Position numbers and translations under genes: made by a program
Origin: Paraburkholderia acidicola
Lineage (GTDB): Bacteria > Pseudomonadota > Gammaproteobacteria > Burkholderiales > Burkholderiaceae
Assembly (NCBI RefSeq): GCF_002362315.1
Contig: NZ_MTZV01000002.1
Location: forward strand, 248,001 to 312,000
Direction: 5' to 3'
DNA length: 64,000 nt
Part shown: piece after piece, positions 7,465-15,916 of the stretch
How positions within the stretch are numbered: the first letter of the stretch is position 1
Layout of the letters: each line of letters opens with the position of its first letter
Notes under the pieces: generated by a model
Database searches by the model: none
The model's input: the letters and a program-made list of their open reading frames with translations, nothing else
Told to the model about the DNA's origin: nothing

Positions 7465-8031
7465 TCAGGACCACAGAGCTTTACCAGAGAAGATATCGGG
7501 CCATGCGTACCATATAGACTCCTCTTCAAGTACAGTTTTCGTAGTGGTTACGCCGTGTTTCTGGAACAAGCTACCTAACGCCTGTTCGTTCGCAATAACA
7601 CCGGCAGCAGCGATACGACCCACTAGCTCCGCGTGTTGTCTCCTAGCTCTCGCAATTCTTGTTACCTTTCCGTTTCGATTAATATAGCCGTCTACTATAT
7701 CGGTTAGCTTCATCACGAACGAACCTCTAGCATTCCGCATTTTAAGCAGAAAAACACACAATCCTCTATCTTTCTTGGATAATCCATTAATGATACAAAG
7801 CTGCTCTATCAACTTCAATCCCGGATTATGAGGAACAGGATAACGAGCCTTAAACATATCTCGCTTCTTTATAATCTCACCAGTGCTTGTGTCAACGTAC
7901 GATTTAGCGGACACCCTCAATACGGGATATTTGACGGACTTCCATCCGGCCTGCTTAAGTGTTAGCTTCGGTACGGTTATTAATGTTGCCTCAGGTTCCC
8001 ATTCGATAAATCGAGGTGTTGGTTGATACAT
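7465..8031 (-). CDS. Hypothetical protein, about 188 aa
   Basis: The frame continues upstream to a TTG at 8073, but the first ATG is at 8031 (MYQPTPRFIEWEP), with AAGGAT directly before it. The true start is uncertain. The protein is soluble and basic, with a stretch resembling a helix-turn-helix or winged-helix region (KLIEQLCIINGLSKKDRGLC, then RGSFVMKLTDIVDGYINRNG). I cannot name the family; a phage replication or regulatory role is possible. It converges with the DUF4062 pair and is the last visible gene of the leftward phage gene set that starts at the ribbon-helix-helix gene. Confidence 0.5.
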   Translation of the reverse strand: MYQPTPRFIEWEPEATLITVPKLTLKQAGWKSVKYPVLRVSAKSYVDTSTGEIIKKRDMFKARYPVPHNPGLKLIEQLCIINGLSKKDRGLCVFLLKMRNARGSFVMKLTDIVDGYINRNGKVTRIARARRQHAELVGRIAAAGVIANEQALGSLFQKHGVTTTKTVLEEESIWYAWPDIFSGKALWS

Positions 8032-8314
8032 ATCCTTATCGGCATGTTCAACGCACTCCACTTCATACAACAATGATTAAATCCATTGCAATCATTTACT
8101 CATCATTTTAAAATTAACATTAGTCACAGCAATTATTGCGACTGGGAGTTTATACGGCCGGGGGGGGGGGGGGAGTGTCAAACCACAAAAGGTCGTCCGG
8201 GGGACACCGACTGGTCCAGTTAAAACAACGAGAAACGCAAAATGGCACCTTTTTCGGGAGCAAAACGTAAGCGTTAGGCTTATCTCGCGTGGATTTCCGG
8301 GATTACTCCAGGTT
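8032..8314. other. Intergenic stretch with a run of 14 G
   Basis: No gene is seen. The notable element is an uninterrupted run of 14 G at 8160-8173. Another G-rich tract (five G, A, eight G) lies at 3946-3959 near the damaged gene copy. Such runs are prone to slippage in replication and in sequencing. The rest is AT-rich on the left and of mixed composition on the right. Confidence 0.5.
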
Positions 8315-8848
8315 CTACAATTTGGTTGTTTTCAGGTGCTCCGTAACCGCGTAATCATCACCTACCGGGTAGTAGTCGCCCACCCCATGCGTCTTACCGG
8401 CTTCCGGCAACTTTCGGGGGTTGTTAGGCCAGCCCGTCGCATCCTCTGGAATCTCCACACCAGCGTCCTGGACTCTACCCAGCCATAGACCGGGTATGAG
8501 GTTTTCCACACACATAGCGGCGTTCGTCTCCCACAGCTTGCGTCTAGTCTCCACTGAGCTATTAGATGCCTCATATCGGCCTGCTGCGTTCCGCTTGGAG
8601 CCAAGATTAAGCCGCCGTGTAAGCTGACTCTCCTGTCGTGCCATACGATCGATGACCGCGAATATCGGATTTGCTTTTTCTCCTCCAGCAGCAGTCGGAA
8701 CCGTTGGGGGCGCTTTATTAGCCCTAGTACGCTCCCGTTCCAGTTTGTATCTAACTCCGGCTAGCTGCTCGGCCATAATCCTGTCTTGACTGGACCAGTC
8801 GAGGCGCATAGCGACAATCGCGGCAAGGTGTTGGGATTTAGTCGCCAC
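8315..8848 (-). CDS. Phage protein, possible small terminase subunit
   Basis: Protein of 177 residues. The middle (NPIFAVIDRMARQESQLTRRLNL) resembles the region of P27-type small terminase subunits in which a helix around NP-x-D-x-x-x-R-Q is followed by basic residues. The C-terminal third is proline- and glycine-rich. Small terminases bind phage DNA to start packaging. The gene start overlaps the end of the 143-residue gene by 11 bases, so the two are coupled. The large terminase expected next to it is not present on either side within the window. The assignment is tentative. Confidence 0.45.
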   Translation of the reverse strand: MATKSQHLAAIVAMRLDWSSQDRIMAEQLAGVRYKLERERTRANKAPPTVPTAAGGEKANPIFAVIDRMARQESQLTRRLNLGSKRNAAGRYEASNSSVETRRKLWETNAAMCVENLIPGLWLGRVQDAGVEIPEDATGWPNNPRKLPEAGKTHGVGDYYPVGDDYAVTEHLKTTKL

Positions 8849-9269
8849 CGGCTAATCCTCGTCGGGTCAAACTAGATTCAACCTCGTGCAGTCGCTGCGC
8901 AATATCCGCAATCTCAAGCCAATGCCGTGCACTGCGTAACACCCTTGCCTCGTCTGCCGGTCTACGTCTCTTAAGGCTACAGAGTCGCCCGTATTCCGTG
9001 CGTTCCTCATTACAGTGGCGGATAGCGCCCTGTGCCACGCCCAGAAGGTAGCCAAGCTTCCCCAACGCGCAATCGACTGCGGTAAGGATAGCGGCGTCGG
9101 CTACTTTCGCATTCGCGTACTTCTGCACACCAAGGTTTCTCCCGTAGCACCTTTCGAGGATATCGACGCGAATCCATTCATTATTTTTAGCTCCTCGCCT
9201 TCCTCCTTGGACTACCTCAGTAGGCACTCCAAGCGAGCGCGCGGCCTTCAACAAATCGGCACGGCTCAC
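8838..9269 (-). CDS. Phage protein of unknown function, 143 aa
   Basis: Small basic protein, probably mostly helical and without membrane segments. The N-terminus (MSRADLLKAARSLGVPTEV) suggests a DNA-binding helical start. It lies between the 97-residue gene and the possible small terminase gene on the same strand, overlapping the latter. I do not recognise a family. Good coding continuity and tight packing support it as a real gene. Confidence 0.5.
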   Translation of the reverse strand: MSRADLLKAARSLGVPTEVVQGGRRGAKNNEWIRVDILERCYGRNLGVQKYANAKVADAAILTAVDCALGKLGYLLGVAQGAIRHCNEERTEYGRLCSLKRRRPADEARVLRSARHWLEIADIAQRLHEVESSLTRRGLAGGD

Positions 9270-9324
9270 TGAGCCTCTCTACTTGTTTTTTTCATATCTA
9301 ACTATCCTATCCTTAATTTTCATA

Positions 9325-9618
9325 TCAATCAGGCATGTTGTAGCAAGCGATAAGCTCGCCTACGCACGACTCCGGAACGGACAAATCGTTAGCCAGCGCC
9401 GTAACATCACCTATTACGCGCTCATTTAGCCCTACAGAAATTGTTCGTCGTAGACCAAACCCGCTAACTTCAAAGGTAGGCGTGGGATCGTTAGCCAGAA
9501 AATACGCCTTGTTCCTAAACCATGTCAGCACTGGCATGTCCTTTACACCCGCCTCTCCGGAAATACGCGTCGCGGCGTATTGCGATATCTTGTATTCTTT
9601 GTCTTTGTTGACCCTCAC
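9325..9618 (-). CDS. Phage protein of unknown function, 97 aa
   Basis: Short soluble protein beginning MRVNKDKEYKISQYAATR. It lies 46 bases after the prohead protease gene in the same direction, where head-assembly or connector genes are often found. No motif allows a firm assignment. Support rests on position, direction and codon continuity. Confidence 0.45.
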   Translation of the reverse strand: MRVNKDKEYKISQYAATRISGEAGVKDMPVLTWFRNKAYFLANDPTPTFEVSGFGLRRTISVGLNERVIGDVTALANDLSVPESCVGELIACYNMPD

Positions 9619-9664
9619 GTCGCGTCCTTATTTTTAATTTGAAGACAAACCACATCCGATCTAG

Positions 9665-10240
9665 TTACCGGTGGAACGGTGACCCTGTTAACGGCCTATC
9701 CCAGGTCTTGCCTGTGCGTGGGTCTGGAGTAAAGTAATAAGTGAGGTTTGGCGCGTATCGTTCTCTAGCGTCAGAGAGGCTCTTAAACGCTGTAATGATC
9801 GCGCCGGGATTCGCTGGAATCGCCACAAGGGACAGTTCATGCACCGCAGCCCTCGTGAAGCGTGTACCTTTTCCATTGCCGAGCGGTTCCGATGTCTTTG
9901 GGATAAAGCCTATCGACACGCCGCGAATTAGACCGGCCTTGACGCTGTGCCAGGATTCATCTGTTCTATCCTTCACTACTCCCGGTTCCGTAACCTTGGC
10001 AATCGTAGCTTTGAAGGGCAAACCCGAAACTGTCGGCGTACCGAACTGCACGGTGCCGACAGGCTTCGAATGATCGTGTCCAAGTAGCAAAGGCGTGTTC
10101 TTTTCGAACGTCAATCCGAGTGGTTCCACAATGTCATTGACACGATCAAGCTGCGGGGTTGATGCAATGCCAACAATCTCCCGTTTATCCTCGTCAACCG
10201 ATTTAATTACGATGGCGGAGAAGCCTCGTTGGTTATTCAT
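9665..10240 (-). CDS. HK97-type prohead protease (peptidase S78)
   Basis: Protein of 191 residues. Key features are GIASTPQLDRVNDIVEPLG, the catalytic His in LLLGHDHSKPVGTV (about residue 55), and the catalytic Ser in AAVHELSLVAIPANPGA (about 137). These are hallmarks of the S78 maturation protease, which cuts the scaffold and capsid during head assembly. Length is normal for the family. The major capsid gene lies 55 bases upstream on the same strand, so here the protease follows the capsid gene in transcription, the reverse of the usual order. Confidence 0.85.
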   Translation of the reverse strand: MNNQRGFSAIVIKSVDEDKREIVGIASTPQLDRVNDIVEPLGLTFEKNTPLLLGHDHSKPVGTVQFGTPTVSGLPFKATIAKVTEPGVVKDRTDESWHSVKAGLIRGVSIGFIPKTSEPLGNGKGTRFTRAAVHELSLVAIPANPGAIITAFKSLSDARERYAPNLTYYFTPDPRTGKTWDRPLTGSPFHR

Positions 10241-10295
10241 TCGCTATCCTTATATAATTGAGTGTGACACACCGCGCGATATGCCACTGCACGAC

Positions 10296-11252
10296 TTACG
10301 CCAAGCTGACTTCTACGGCGGCTCCAGTAACGAAATCCCAATCCGCGTACTGCGCCGCCTTAATGGCTTGCTGCCCGCTCTGAAACATTCCAGTTTGAAC
10401 CGCCGTAGCTGTACCAGTACCGTCGTCCACGGGGAATGTACCCGCGCTCGCTACGTCCAACTCGGCATCGCCCAGGAACGCGACTACCCGGCTACCGTCC
10501 ACAATAAACACCTTCCCAGCCGGGACGCTGTAAGACGCGATAGCAGGCATACCACCGTAGAAACCACCCTTCGCCGTGATACCGGTTTCACTTGCGCTAC
10601 GAAGGTTCACGGCGGTAAGTGGATTAACCAGTACGCTCGCCGTTGTCAGGTCACCCGTAAAAGCTTCCACACCAGCCTCAAACGACGCGGCTGCGGTTGC
10701 GACAGCCGCGAGGCCAGTAGGAGTAACCGGGGAGCGCGCCTGGTTTCCTACAAATGCCGCGTCTAGGCCACGACTTAGGGCGCGTTGCAACTGGGCGGTA
10801 ATGACGTTCTCCGCCGCATCGCCCGTCGCACGCAAAAGCTCCGCACTTAGAATCGCGACTAGAGCCACCTTGCGTTTATTGCTGAGTGACACACCAAACG
10901 CGCCTTGATAGGCGGGCGCTGGTGCAAATTCCGCTACGAACGGGGCAGTAATAGGCGCAGTTTCTACATTGACGCGCGTCAGCGCCGGAACCCGTATCAA
11001 ACCCTGTAGTTGTCCAAGAATAGAACCCGTGAAGACGGCATGTACGAACGCTGCTCGACTAAGCGTTTCCGCAACGAGTCCCGCAGCGCCGTCCGTCGTA
11101 AGTGGATTCTCCAGAGATTTAAATACCTTTACTACGTCGGTATCCTCGCCCCATCGTTTTTTAGCGTACTGTGCCACCGCCTCCGCAGTGTTACCGTCGA
11201 AGATAGCTTTTGCAATGAGTGATCGAATGAATGTTTGATGATTATTTTTCAA
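10296..11252 (-). CDS. HK97-fold major capsid protein
   Basis: Protein of 318 residues with the layout of HK97-type capsids. The N-terminal helical part is short. It is followed by LVAETLSRAAF, RVNVETAPITAPFVAEFAP, KRKVALVAILSAELLRAT, and the C-terminal strands GKVFIVDGSRVVAFLGDAEL and ADWDFVTGAAV. HK97 capsid protein itself is about 385 residues with a cleaved N-terminal delta domain; here that domain appears reduced. It would form the icosahedral shell with the adjacent S78 protease. The fold assignment is confident from the pattern and neighbour. Whether the gene is still functional in this element is unknown. Confidence 0.8.
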   Translation of the reverse strand: MKNNHQTFIRSLIAKAIFDGNTAEAVAQYAKKRWGEDTDVVKVFKSLENPLTTDGAAGLVAETLSRAAFVHAVFTGSILGQLQGLIRVPALTRVNVETAPITAPFVAEFAPAPAYQGAFGVSLSNKRKVALVAILSAELLRATGDAAENVITAQLQRALSRGLDAAFVGNQARSPVTPTGLAAVATAAASFEAGVEAFTGDLTTASVLVNPLTAVNLRSASETGITAKGGFYGGMPAIASYSVPAGKVFIVDGSRVVAFLGDAELDVASAGTFPVDDGTGTATAVQTGMFQSGQQAIKAAQYADWDFVTGAAVEVSLA

Positions 11253-11364
11253 TTTATAGAATTCCTACTTTTATGTAATTTACTACGGTTAGAAAATCAC
11301 CCATTTACCAAGAGGAAAACGAGTGACAAGAAAGAGGTCGCGACTACACGAGGCACCTACACTG

Positions 11365-11955
11365 CTACAAATCGAATGAAATCCTGTAGGGACCAGCAAT
11401 CGATACGCAACGAATGCACGCCCTCTGCAAACGTTGAATAATCGTAGCTCGCGCTGTCTGTTCCGCCGTGATAGCGGACGCGTTGGAATTCACAGACGCT
11501 GTGAGCGTCGTAATCTGGTTACTCAGCGATGTGTCCGCAGCTTGCCGCGCCGTCTGTTCTGACGTGACAGCCGCACCACGCGCAGCGGCTTCGTTTGCGA
11601 TTGCTGCAACCCGGTCGCTAACCTCCTGCGAAATAGCAGATGTGTTGTTAGCGATAGACGTTGTATTCGCAGCTACGTTAGCCTGAATCGTCGGGATAGC
11701 TGCAATCGGAGTAGCCAGAGAGCTAGCAAGCTGCGTCGCGGTAATCTGTCCAGTGAGGTACGCGAGAACTGCCGTAGCGTCCGACGACGATTGACCATGT
11801 ACGCCTGCACCCGTTTGCGGCGGAAAGAACGCTCCGACGTTGCCGGTCGTGTCCACCAGTCGCGCCCAAAAGTACATGTCGTACCCGGCAGCGAGGTCCA
11901 ATAGATGTGCCGTGTTGGTAGGGTAGCTGTGGCGGCCTTGTTGCCTTTTATCGTT
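11365..11955 (-). pseudogene. Fragment of tail-tip host-specificity protein J
   Basis: The frame opens after a TAA at 11956-11958 and gives HLLDLAAGYDMYFWARLVDTTGN, with VGAFFPPQTGAGVHGQSS next. It ends in a coiled-coil repeat of the SAISQEVSDRVAAIANEAAA and TAEQTARAT type. This is the fibronectin-to-coiled-coil region of lambda J-like proteins (DUF1983 type), which normally exceed 1,000 residues. Both the N-terminal part and the receptor-binding C-terminus are missing; the last 20 residues look out of frame. No start codon with a ribosome-binding site is seen. The tail tip of this phage therefore cannot be complete here. Confidence 0.7.
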
Positions 11956-12003
11956 TTAGTCATACGCTAGTGCTTTGCGCCGTTGCGTAAGCATAGTTAC
12001 TCC

Positions 12004-14811
12004 TTAGATCATGCCGTATTTCATCTGGTAGGCGTATCCGCCCTGTCCTCTTATTTTCTGAGCCATACGCTTATCCACGAATGCGGTAATCATCGCGTGC
12101 ATATCCGTGGCGTCTTTGTCGTTAAGACCCGTACCGCCGTTGTTATTTACTGTGACGCTGACAGGCGAACCGCTACCTACTGATTGAGATGGGGATACCG
12201 ACCCAACCGCGCCGCCACTAGCAAAGTGCGCCATCTTTCCACTATTGATAGCTTCTAGTAGGCCGCCGTATTTTCGGGCTGCTGCTGCGTGTACGACATA
12301 TTCGCCATTCGACAGCATGGCCGGAATACTGTCACTCGTGCTCGTACCTGGACCGAACACGCCGCCACCCGTCGCAAAATTTTGCGGGCCACCACCTACT
12401 GCGTCCATAATCCCGCCACTGCCACCACCGAAAGAACCGAGGAGCGTATTGAAAATCTGTGTCTCTGCTGCCCTCAACGCGATCTTAGCCATATCGTCAA
12501 GAACGCTTGCCGCGAAGCTACTGAAGTTGAACTTACCAGTAGTTACGAACGATTCAAGTGCGGATTCCATCGTGTTAAAGACGGAGGTAAAGCCCGACCC
12601 CACGAGTTGCGCGTTCGTCTGCGAGTCCCCTCCAAGCCCTACCAACGATTTACGAATCTGCTCACTGTAGCTGTCCTGCATCTGTTGCTGTAGAGCAAGG
12701 TTCTTTTCGAGTTCGGCGGATTGATCCTCGTAAGCCTGAGTCGCGATAACCATCCTTTTCCGGTATTCCTCCTGATCGGCTGTAGGACTATCGTACTGAA
12801 GCAGCAAGGCTTGTCGCTGGGTTTCATAATTTTCAAGAATCCTAAGACGTGCATCGTTGTCCGCTTTGTCCTGTGAGGACATATTGCGCTGCGTGTACGA
12901 TTTCGTATAACCGTCAATCTGCTTACTTAGAATCTCCGCTTGTTGGTCAGAGTACTTCTGTACATGAGAAGCACGTAGCGCCTGATACTGTGCCACCGAA
13001 TCAGTATAGTTCTGCTCGACGGCTACACGCTGTGCTACTAGACTTTGATAGTCTTTCAGCGCGGTTTCCATCGCTGACTTTTCTTTCTTCTGCGATGCGA
13101 TGTCTACGCGCTGCTGTGCGTTCGCAATCTCTTGATTGAGTGCGTTAGCCTGTGCGTCGTGGAGCTTCTGAAAATATGTAACCGTATCGATAAGTCCAGA
13201 GTCTCGCTGGCTCTTTAGAACGGTCTCTGTACGTTTTTCCTCTTGCTCGATAAGCTGATTCTGACCAGCAATGCGGGTAAGCTCCGCATTAATTCCGCCC
13301 TCGTTCGTGTGTACTCGTGTCTTTTTGGCGTACTGGTCATTGATCGTCTGGACGTTTTCATAGTGACGCTTCAGCGCCTCTTGATACTTCGTAGAATTCT
13401 TGTTCAGGTCCGCAGTAGCTTTTGTAAAGTCTGCGTTCTCTGTGGCTAATGCCTGGTTGTGCTGTACCGTAGGACTGGCGTACTTGCCAGAATCCAGATA
13501 GCTACCCACAGCCAAAGCCGCTGCGGCATCCTTGGCACGCTGTGCGTTCTCTGCGGCAATCTTCTGCTGCGCTACTTGTACCTTCTGCAACGCTGTGACC
13601 TGTGCATTAGCCGCATCTAGATCGGCTTGTGCAGAGCCTACATTACCGAATGGCGTAGCCTTTGCGTTCGCGAGGTTTCGCGCTGCTGCTGCCTGTCTCG
13701 CTGTAGCGTCCGCGAGTTTCTGCGTGTTGGTAGCTGCAACGCCCATCATGTCAAAGTTTGCGCCAGCCTGTCGGGCCGCGTCCGCGAAGCTCTGCCATAC
13801 ACGCGCGAGTACGCCTACTTCCTGTGTACCCTGTGCAGCCATACGGCTCTGTGAGTCTGCTACAGCGTCAATGAACGCCTTCGTAGCTTGCGCCGTGTTG
13901 CCTGTCTTAATGTAGCCTTCGATAACTTCAATCTGTGCAGCGCTGAATGTGTGATACTTCGCCTGTAGCTCGTCAATCCCTTTCTTCGGGTCTTCGATAA
14001 GTTTTACGAACGCCTCAGCCGCCTTGTCTGCGGTCATTCCTGAGTCAGTACCGAACTGCAACACCACTTGCGTAAGCTTCGCGATTGTGTCTTGCGATGC
14101 CTGACCCGACCCAACAAGTGCAGCCATCGTGTCAGTAACACTCACCAAACCATGCTGTGTAGTGACAAGGCCCGTAGCCATCGACGTAAGTTGATCGCTA
14201 GTCAGGCCAATGTATCCATTCGTGGATGTGGACGACTTTTGCAGCGTGTCCATTGCAGCAGCAGTCTTGTAAATCTCGATACCTGCGTATGCGACAGCAG
14301 CGGCAAACAAGCCGACACCTACACCTGTGGGAGATAGAATTGCACCAAGCGCGTCTGTGCGCTCCGCGAGCACCCCAAGGGAACCGCCGAACTTCGTCCA
14401 GTTACCTTGTGATGCTTCGTGCGCGAGCACCAACAATTCACGACGCGCCGCACCGGTCGCAAGGTTGAAACCGTGCGTGCTTTCGGCTGCTTTCTCAATC
14501 GTACCGATATAGCCCGATACGGAATCAGAGATACCAAGCTGCGCGGCCTTCATCTCCAGAAGCTGCGCGCGTGTCTTGCCTGCCTGGTCCGCTGTGCGGG
14601 AAAGCTGAGACACGAAGTTATTGATAGCGCTTGCGGACGCTTTGGAGCCAGTCTGAGCCGCTTCCGCAATTGCTTTCTGTGCCACCTGTACACGCTTCGC
14701 GGCGGCTTCCTGAGTGGCTGCAAACGCGGTAGCTCGTTGTCCCGCGCTATCTAGTTCAGCCTTATACCCGGATGCGTCCGCCGTTACTTTAGTGGTGTAC
14801 TGATTACCCAT
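12004..14811 (-). CDS. Phage tail tape measure protein (lambda H type)
   Basis: Protein of 935 residues, the longest phage gene here. The N-terminal third is alanine-rich and helical (AAAKRVQVAQKAIAEAAQ). The middle contains a hydrophobic segment (GVGVGLFAAAVAYAGIEIY, near 160) typical of lambda-type tape measures, and long coiled coils occupy about 370-700. The C-terminal part has the lambda H C-domain features (FVTTGKFNFSSFAASVLDDM, then IFNTLLGSFGGG and SNGEYVVHAAAARKYG). It sets tail length and takes part in DNA injection in siphophages. The ATG shares one base with the stop of the ribbon-helix-helix gene. No frame disruption is visible. Confidence 0.85.
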   Translation of the reverse strand: MGNQYTTKVTADASGYKAELDSAGQRATAFAATQEAAAKRVQVAQKAIAEAAQTGSKASASAINNFVSQLSRTADQAGKTRAQLLEMKAAQLGISDSVSGYIGTIEKAAESTHGFNLATGAARRELLVLAHEASQGNWTKFGGSLGVLAERTDALGAILSPTGVGVGLFAAAVAYAGIEIYKTAAAMDTLQKSSTSTNGYIGLTSDQLTSMATGLVTTQHGLVSVTDTMAALVGSGQASQDTIAKLTQVVLQFGTDSGMTADKAAEAFVKLIEDPKKGIDELQAKYHTFSAAQIEVIEGYIKTGNTAQATKAFIDAVADSQSRMAAQGTQEVGVLARVWQSFADAARQAGANFDMMGVAATNTQKLADATARQAAAARNLANAKATPFGNVGSAQADLDAANAQVTALQKVQVAQQKIAAENAQRAKDAAAALAVGSYLDSGKYASPTVQHNQALATENADFTKATADLNKNSTKYQEALKRHYENVQTINDQYAKKTRVHTNEGGINAELTRIAGQNQLIEQEEKRTETVLKSQRDSGLIDTVTYFQKLHDAQANALNQEIANAQQRVDIASQKKEKSAMETALKDYQSLVAQRVAVEQNYTDSVAQYQALRASHVQKYSDQQAEILSKQIDGYTKSYTQRNMSSQDKADNDARLRILENYETQRQALLLQYDSPTADQEEYRKRMVIATQAYEDQSAELEKNLALQQQMQDSYSEQIRKSLVGLGGDSQTNAQLVGSGFTSVFNTMESALESFVTTGKFNFSSFAASVLDDMAKIALRAAETQIFNTLLGSFGGGSGGIMDAVGGGPQNFATGGGVFGPGTSTSDSIPAMLSNGEYVVHAAAARKYGGLLEAINSGKMAHFASGGAVGSVSPSQSVGSGSPVSVTVNNNGGTGLNDKDATDMHAMITAFVDKRMAQKIRGQGGYAYQMKYGMI

Positions 14812-14984
14812 TAGACGTTAGACCTAATGTAACGCTCCAACGCAGTTTTAACTACAGCGGCTACCGCGCAATCGTGTTCAGTTGCGAACTGTCGTAGCTG
14901 TTTGTGAAATTCTGGCGGAATGCGGGTACTGATAACCCGGCTGTCCGTATAGGGCGCATCCGGTACGTGGTGTGATTTATTCAT
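14811..14984 (-). CDS. Ribbon-helix-helix (Arc/MetJ-type) protein
   Basis: The ATG at 14984 (MNKSHHVPDAPY) is preferred over one 33 bases upstream. The 57-residue protein contains SRVISTRIPPEFHKQLRQFA followed by AAVVKTALERYIRSN, a beta strand and two helices of the RHH fold. It would bind DNA as a dimer. It sits immediately before the tape measure gene, overlapping it by one base, so it is translationally coupled to a structural gene. That is an unusual place for a regulator; autoregulation of the tail module is a possibility. Family is clear, role unknown. Confidence 0.6.
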   Translation of the reverse strand: MNKSHHVPDAPYTDSRVISTRIPPEFHKQLRQFATEHDCAVAAVVKTALERYIRSNV

Positions 14985-15216
14985 CTGTGTGTGTGTACTC
15001 CTAATTGTAGACAACAAAGAAACGCACCCAGCCCGTTATGGGTCAGTGCGAGGCGCGTGCTGAATTGGGTGATGCGGTGAAAGACTAGCGGCTCATTTGG
15101 GCTGGGCTGCGTACCAACCTGCGGTTACTGGCGAACCTGCCTACAACGGCGAGCGCCTTCGTCTCTACCCGGTCACGGGGACAGTTTTACAATGTGAAAT
15201 GTAGGTGCTTTGAGGT

Positions 15217-15235
15217 AAGCTGGATATAGCTTTGA
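15217..15235. repeat. 19-bp palindromic element, copy 1
   Basis: AAGCTGGATATAGCTTTGA contains the dyad AAGCT-N6-AGCTT. The copy at 15388-15406 differs at one base (A to G in the spacer), leaving the arms unchanged. This suggests a protein-binding site. Confidence 0.6.
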
Positions 15236-15387
15236 AGGCATAACCACTGGATACGGTCTACACGTCGCTTTCCGTGCCTACGATACGGGCGACACACGAT
15301 ATATTACCCGGACATAATAAAAGGCTAATCTTCCTCTCATCAAGTCTGAGGGGCGTTCCGTATGGTGAAACGATGGAGTGCTAAGGC

Positions 15388-15406
15388 AAGCTGGGTATAG
15401 CTTTGA
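15388..15406. repeat. 19-bp palindromic element, copy 2
   Basis: AAGCTGGGTATAGCTTTGA, 18 of 19 bases shared with 15217-15235 and in the same orientation, starting 171 bases from it. Confidence 0.6.
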
Positions 15407-15422
15407 TAGTGCTTCCACAAAC

Positions 15423-15446
15423 CAAAGAAAAACCCTCATCCGAGGG
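15423..15446 (-). terminator. Rho-independent terminator of the 86-residue gene
   Basis: On the minus strand CCCTC-GGAT-GAGGG is followed by TTTTTCTTT. It lies about 50 bases after the stop at 15498 and fits an intrinsic terminator. Confidence 0.65.
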
Positions 15447-15497
15447 CTGCATAGATTTACGGCAACACTCCCGGGCGCTCGGGTCGTCTGCGCCTAC

Positions 15498-15758
15498 CTA
15501 GGCCATTAGAGCATCGGCGTATTCAAGCTCCGCACATGCCGCACGCATTGCACTAGCGGCCTCATGCTGTGCCCCTTGATAAACCGCTGTGGCGAGGAAC
15601 CACGAGCCAGCTAGTCCGCTGCGCACCATAGGAGCAACCGTACGAAACCCGTGCTTTCGGAGCGTCGCCAGCACGAGCCAGAGCGGGCGTACTTCCCTGC
15701 CGTCGGGCTGCATAAGTTGGAGCGTGACAGGTGCTGATGCAAGGGCGGGCGCTAGCAT
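15498..15758 (-). CDS. Hypothetical protein, 86 aa
   Basis: Short alanine-rich protein with an ATG start at 15758, a proper stop and its own terminator downstream. The N-terminal part (PVTLQLMQPDGREVRPLWLV) may form beta strands and the rest is helical. It is divergent from the small DNA-binding gene at 15940. Genes at this position next to integrases often encode excision or control proteins, but no helix-turn-helix is evident and no family is recognised. Confidence 0.5.
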   Translation of the reverse strand: MLAPALASAPVTLQLMQPDGREVRPLWLVLATLRKHGFRTVAPMVRSGLAGSWFLATAVYQGAQHEAASAMRAACAELEYADALMA

Positions 15759-15796
15759 TTGGTCTACCTCATTCGATCACTGGTGAGCCCCCAGTA

Positions 15797-15810
15797 TAAA
15801 CGTACAGATG
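15797..15810 (+). promoter_or_regulatory. Operator candidate TAAACGTACAGATG, copy 1
   Basis: A 14-bp sequence repeated identically at 15917-15930, both in the intergenic region of the divergent 86-residue and RHH-like genes. One copy lies near the start of each gene, which suggests binding by the small DNA-binding protein encoded next to it. Confidence 0.5.
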
Positions 15811-15916
15811 ACTATGCTTAATACACCAAATCAGACACATAAGTCATAATCTTATTCGTATAGATAACTATGAGAAATGACAGAAAAGGAGCATTCGTTG
15901 ATACAATCGTGACATC

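Larger units (their letters stand above)
15018..15497. other. Non-coding region with two copies of a palindromic element
   Basis: This 480-base stretch contains no convincing gene. It holds two near-identical 19-bp palindromic elements (15217-15235 and 15388-15406), and a rho-independent terminator near its right end for the 86-residue gene beyond it. Promoters for the leftward RHH/tape-measure transcript must lie in its left part. The lack of coding sequence in a compact phage genome makes it a candidate control or packaging region. Confidence 0.5.

Noticed and set aside
11673..11963. Separate 96-residue phage gene starting at 11963
   Set aside because: It overlaps the J fragment in another frame and has no family features; the J-like similarity lies in the neighbouring frame.
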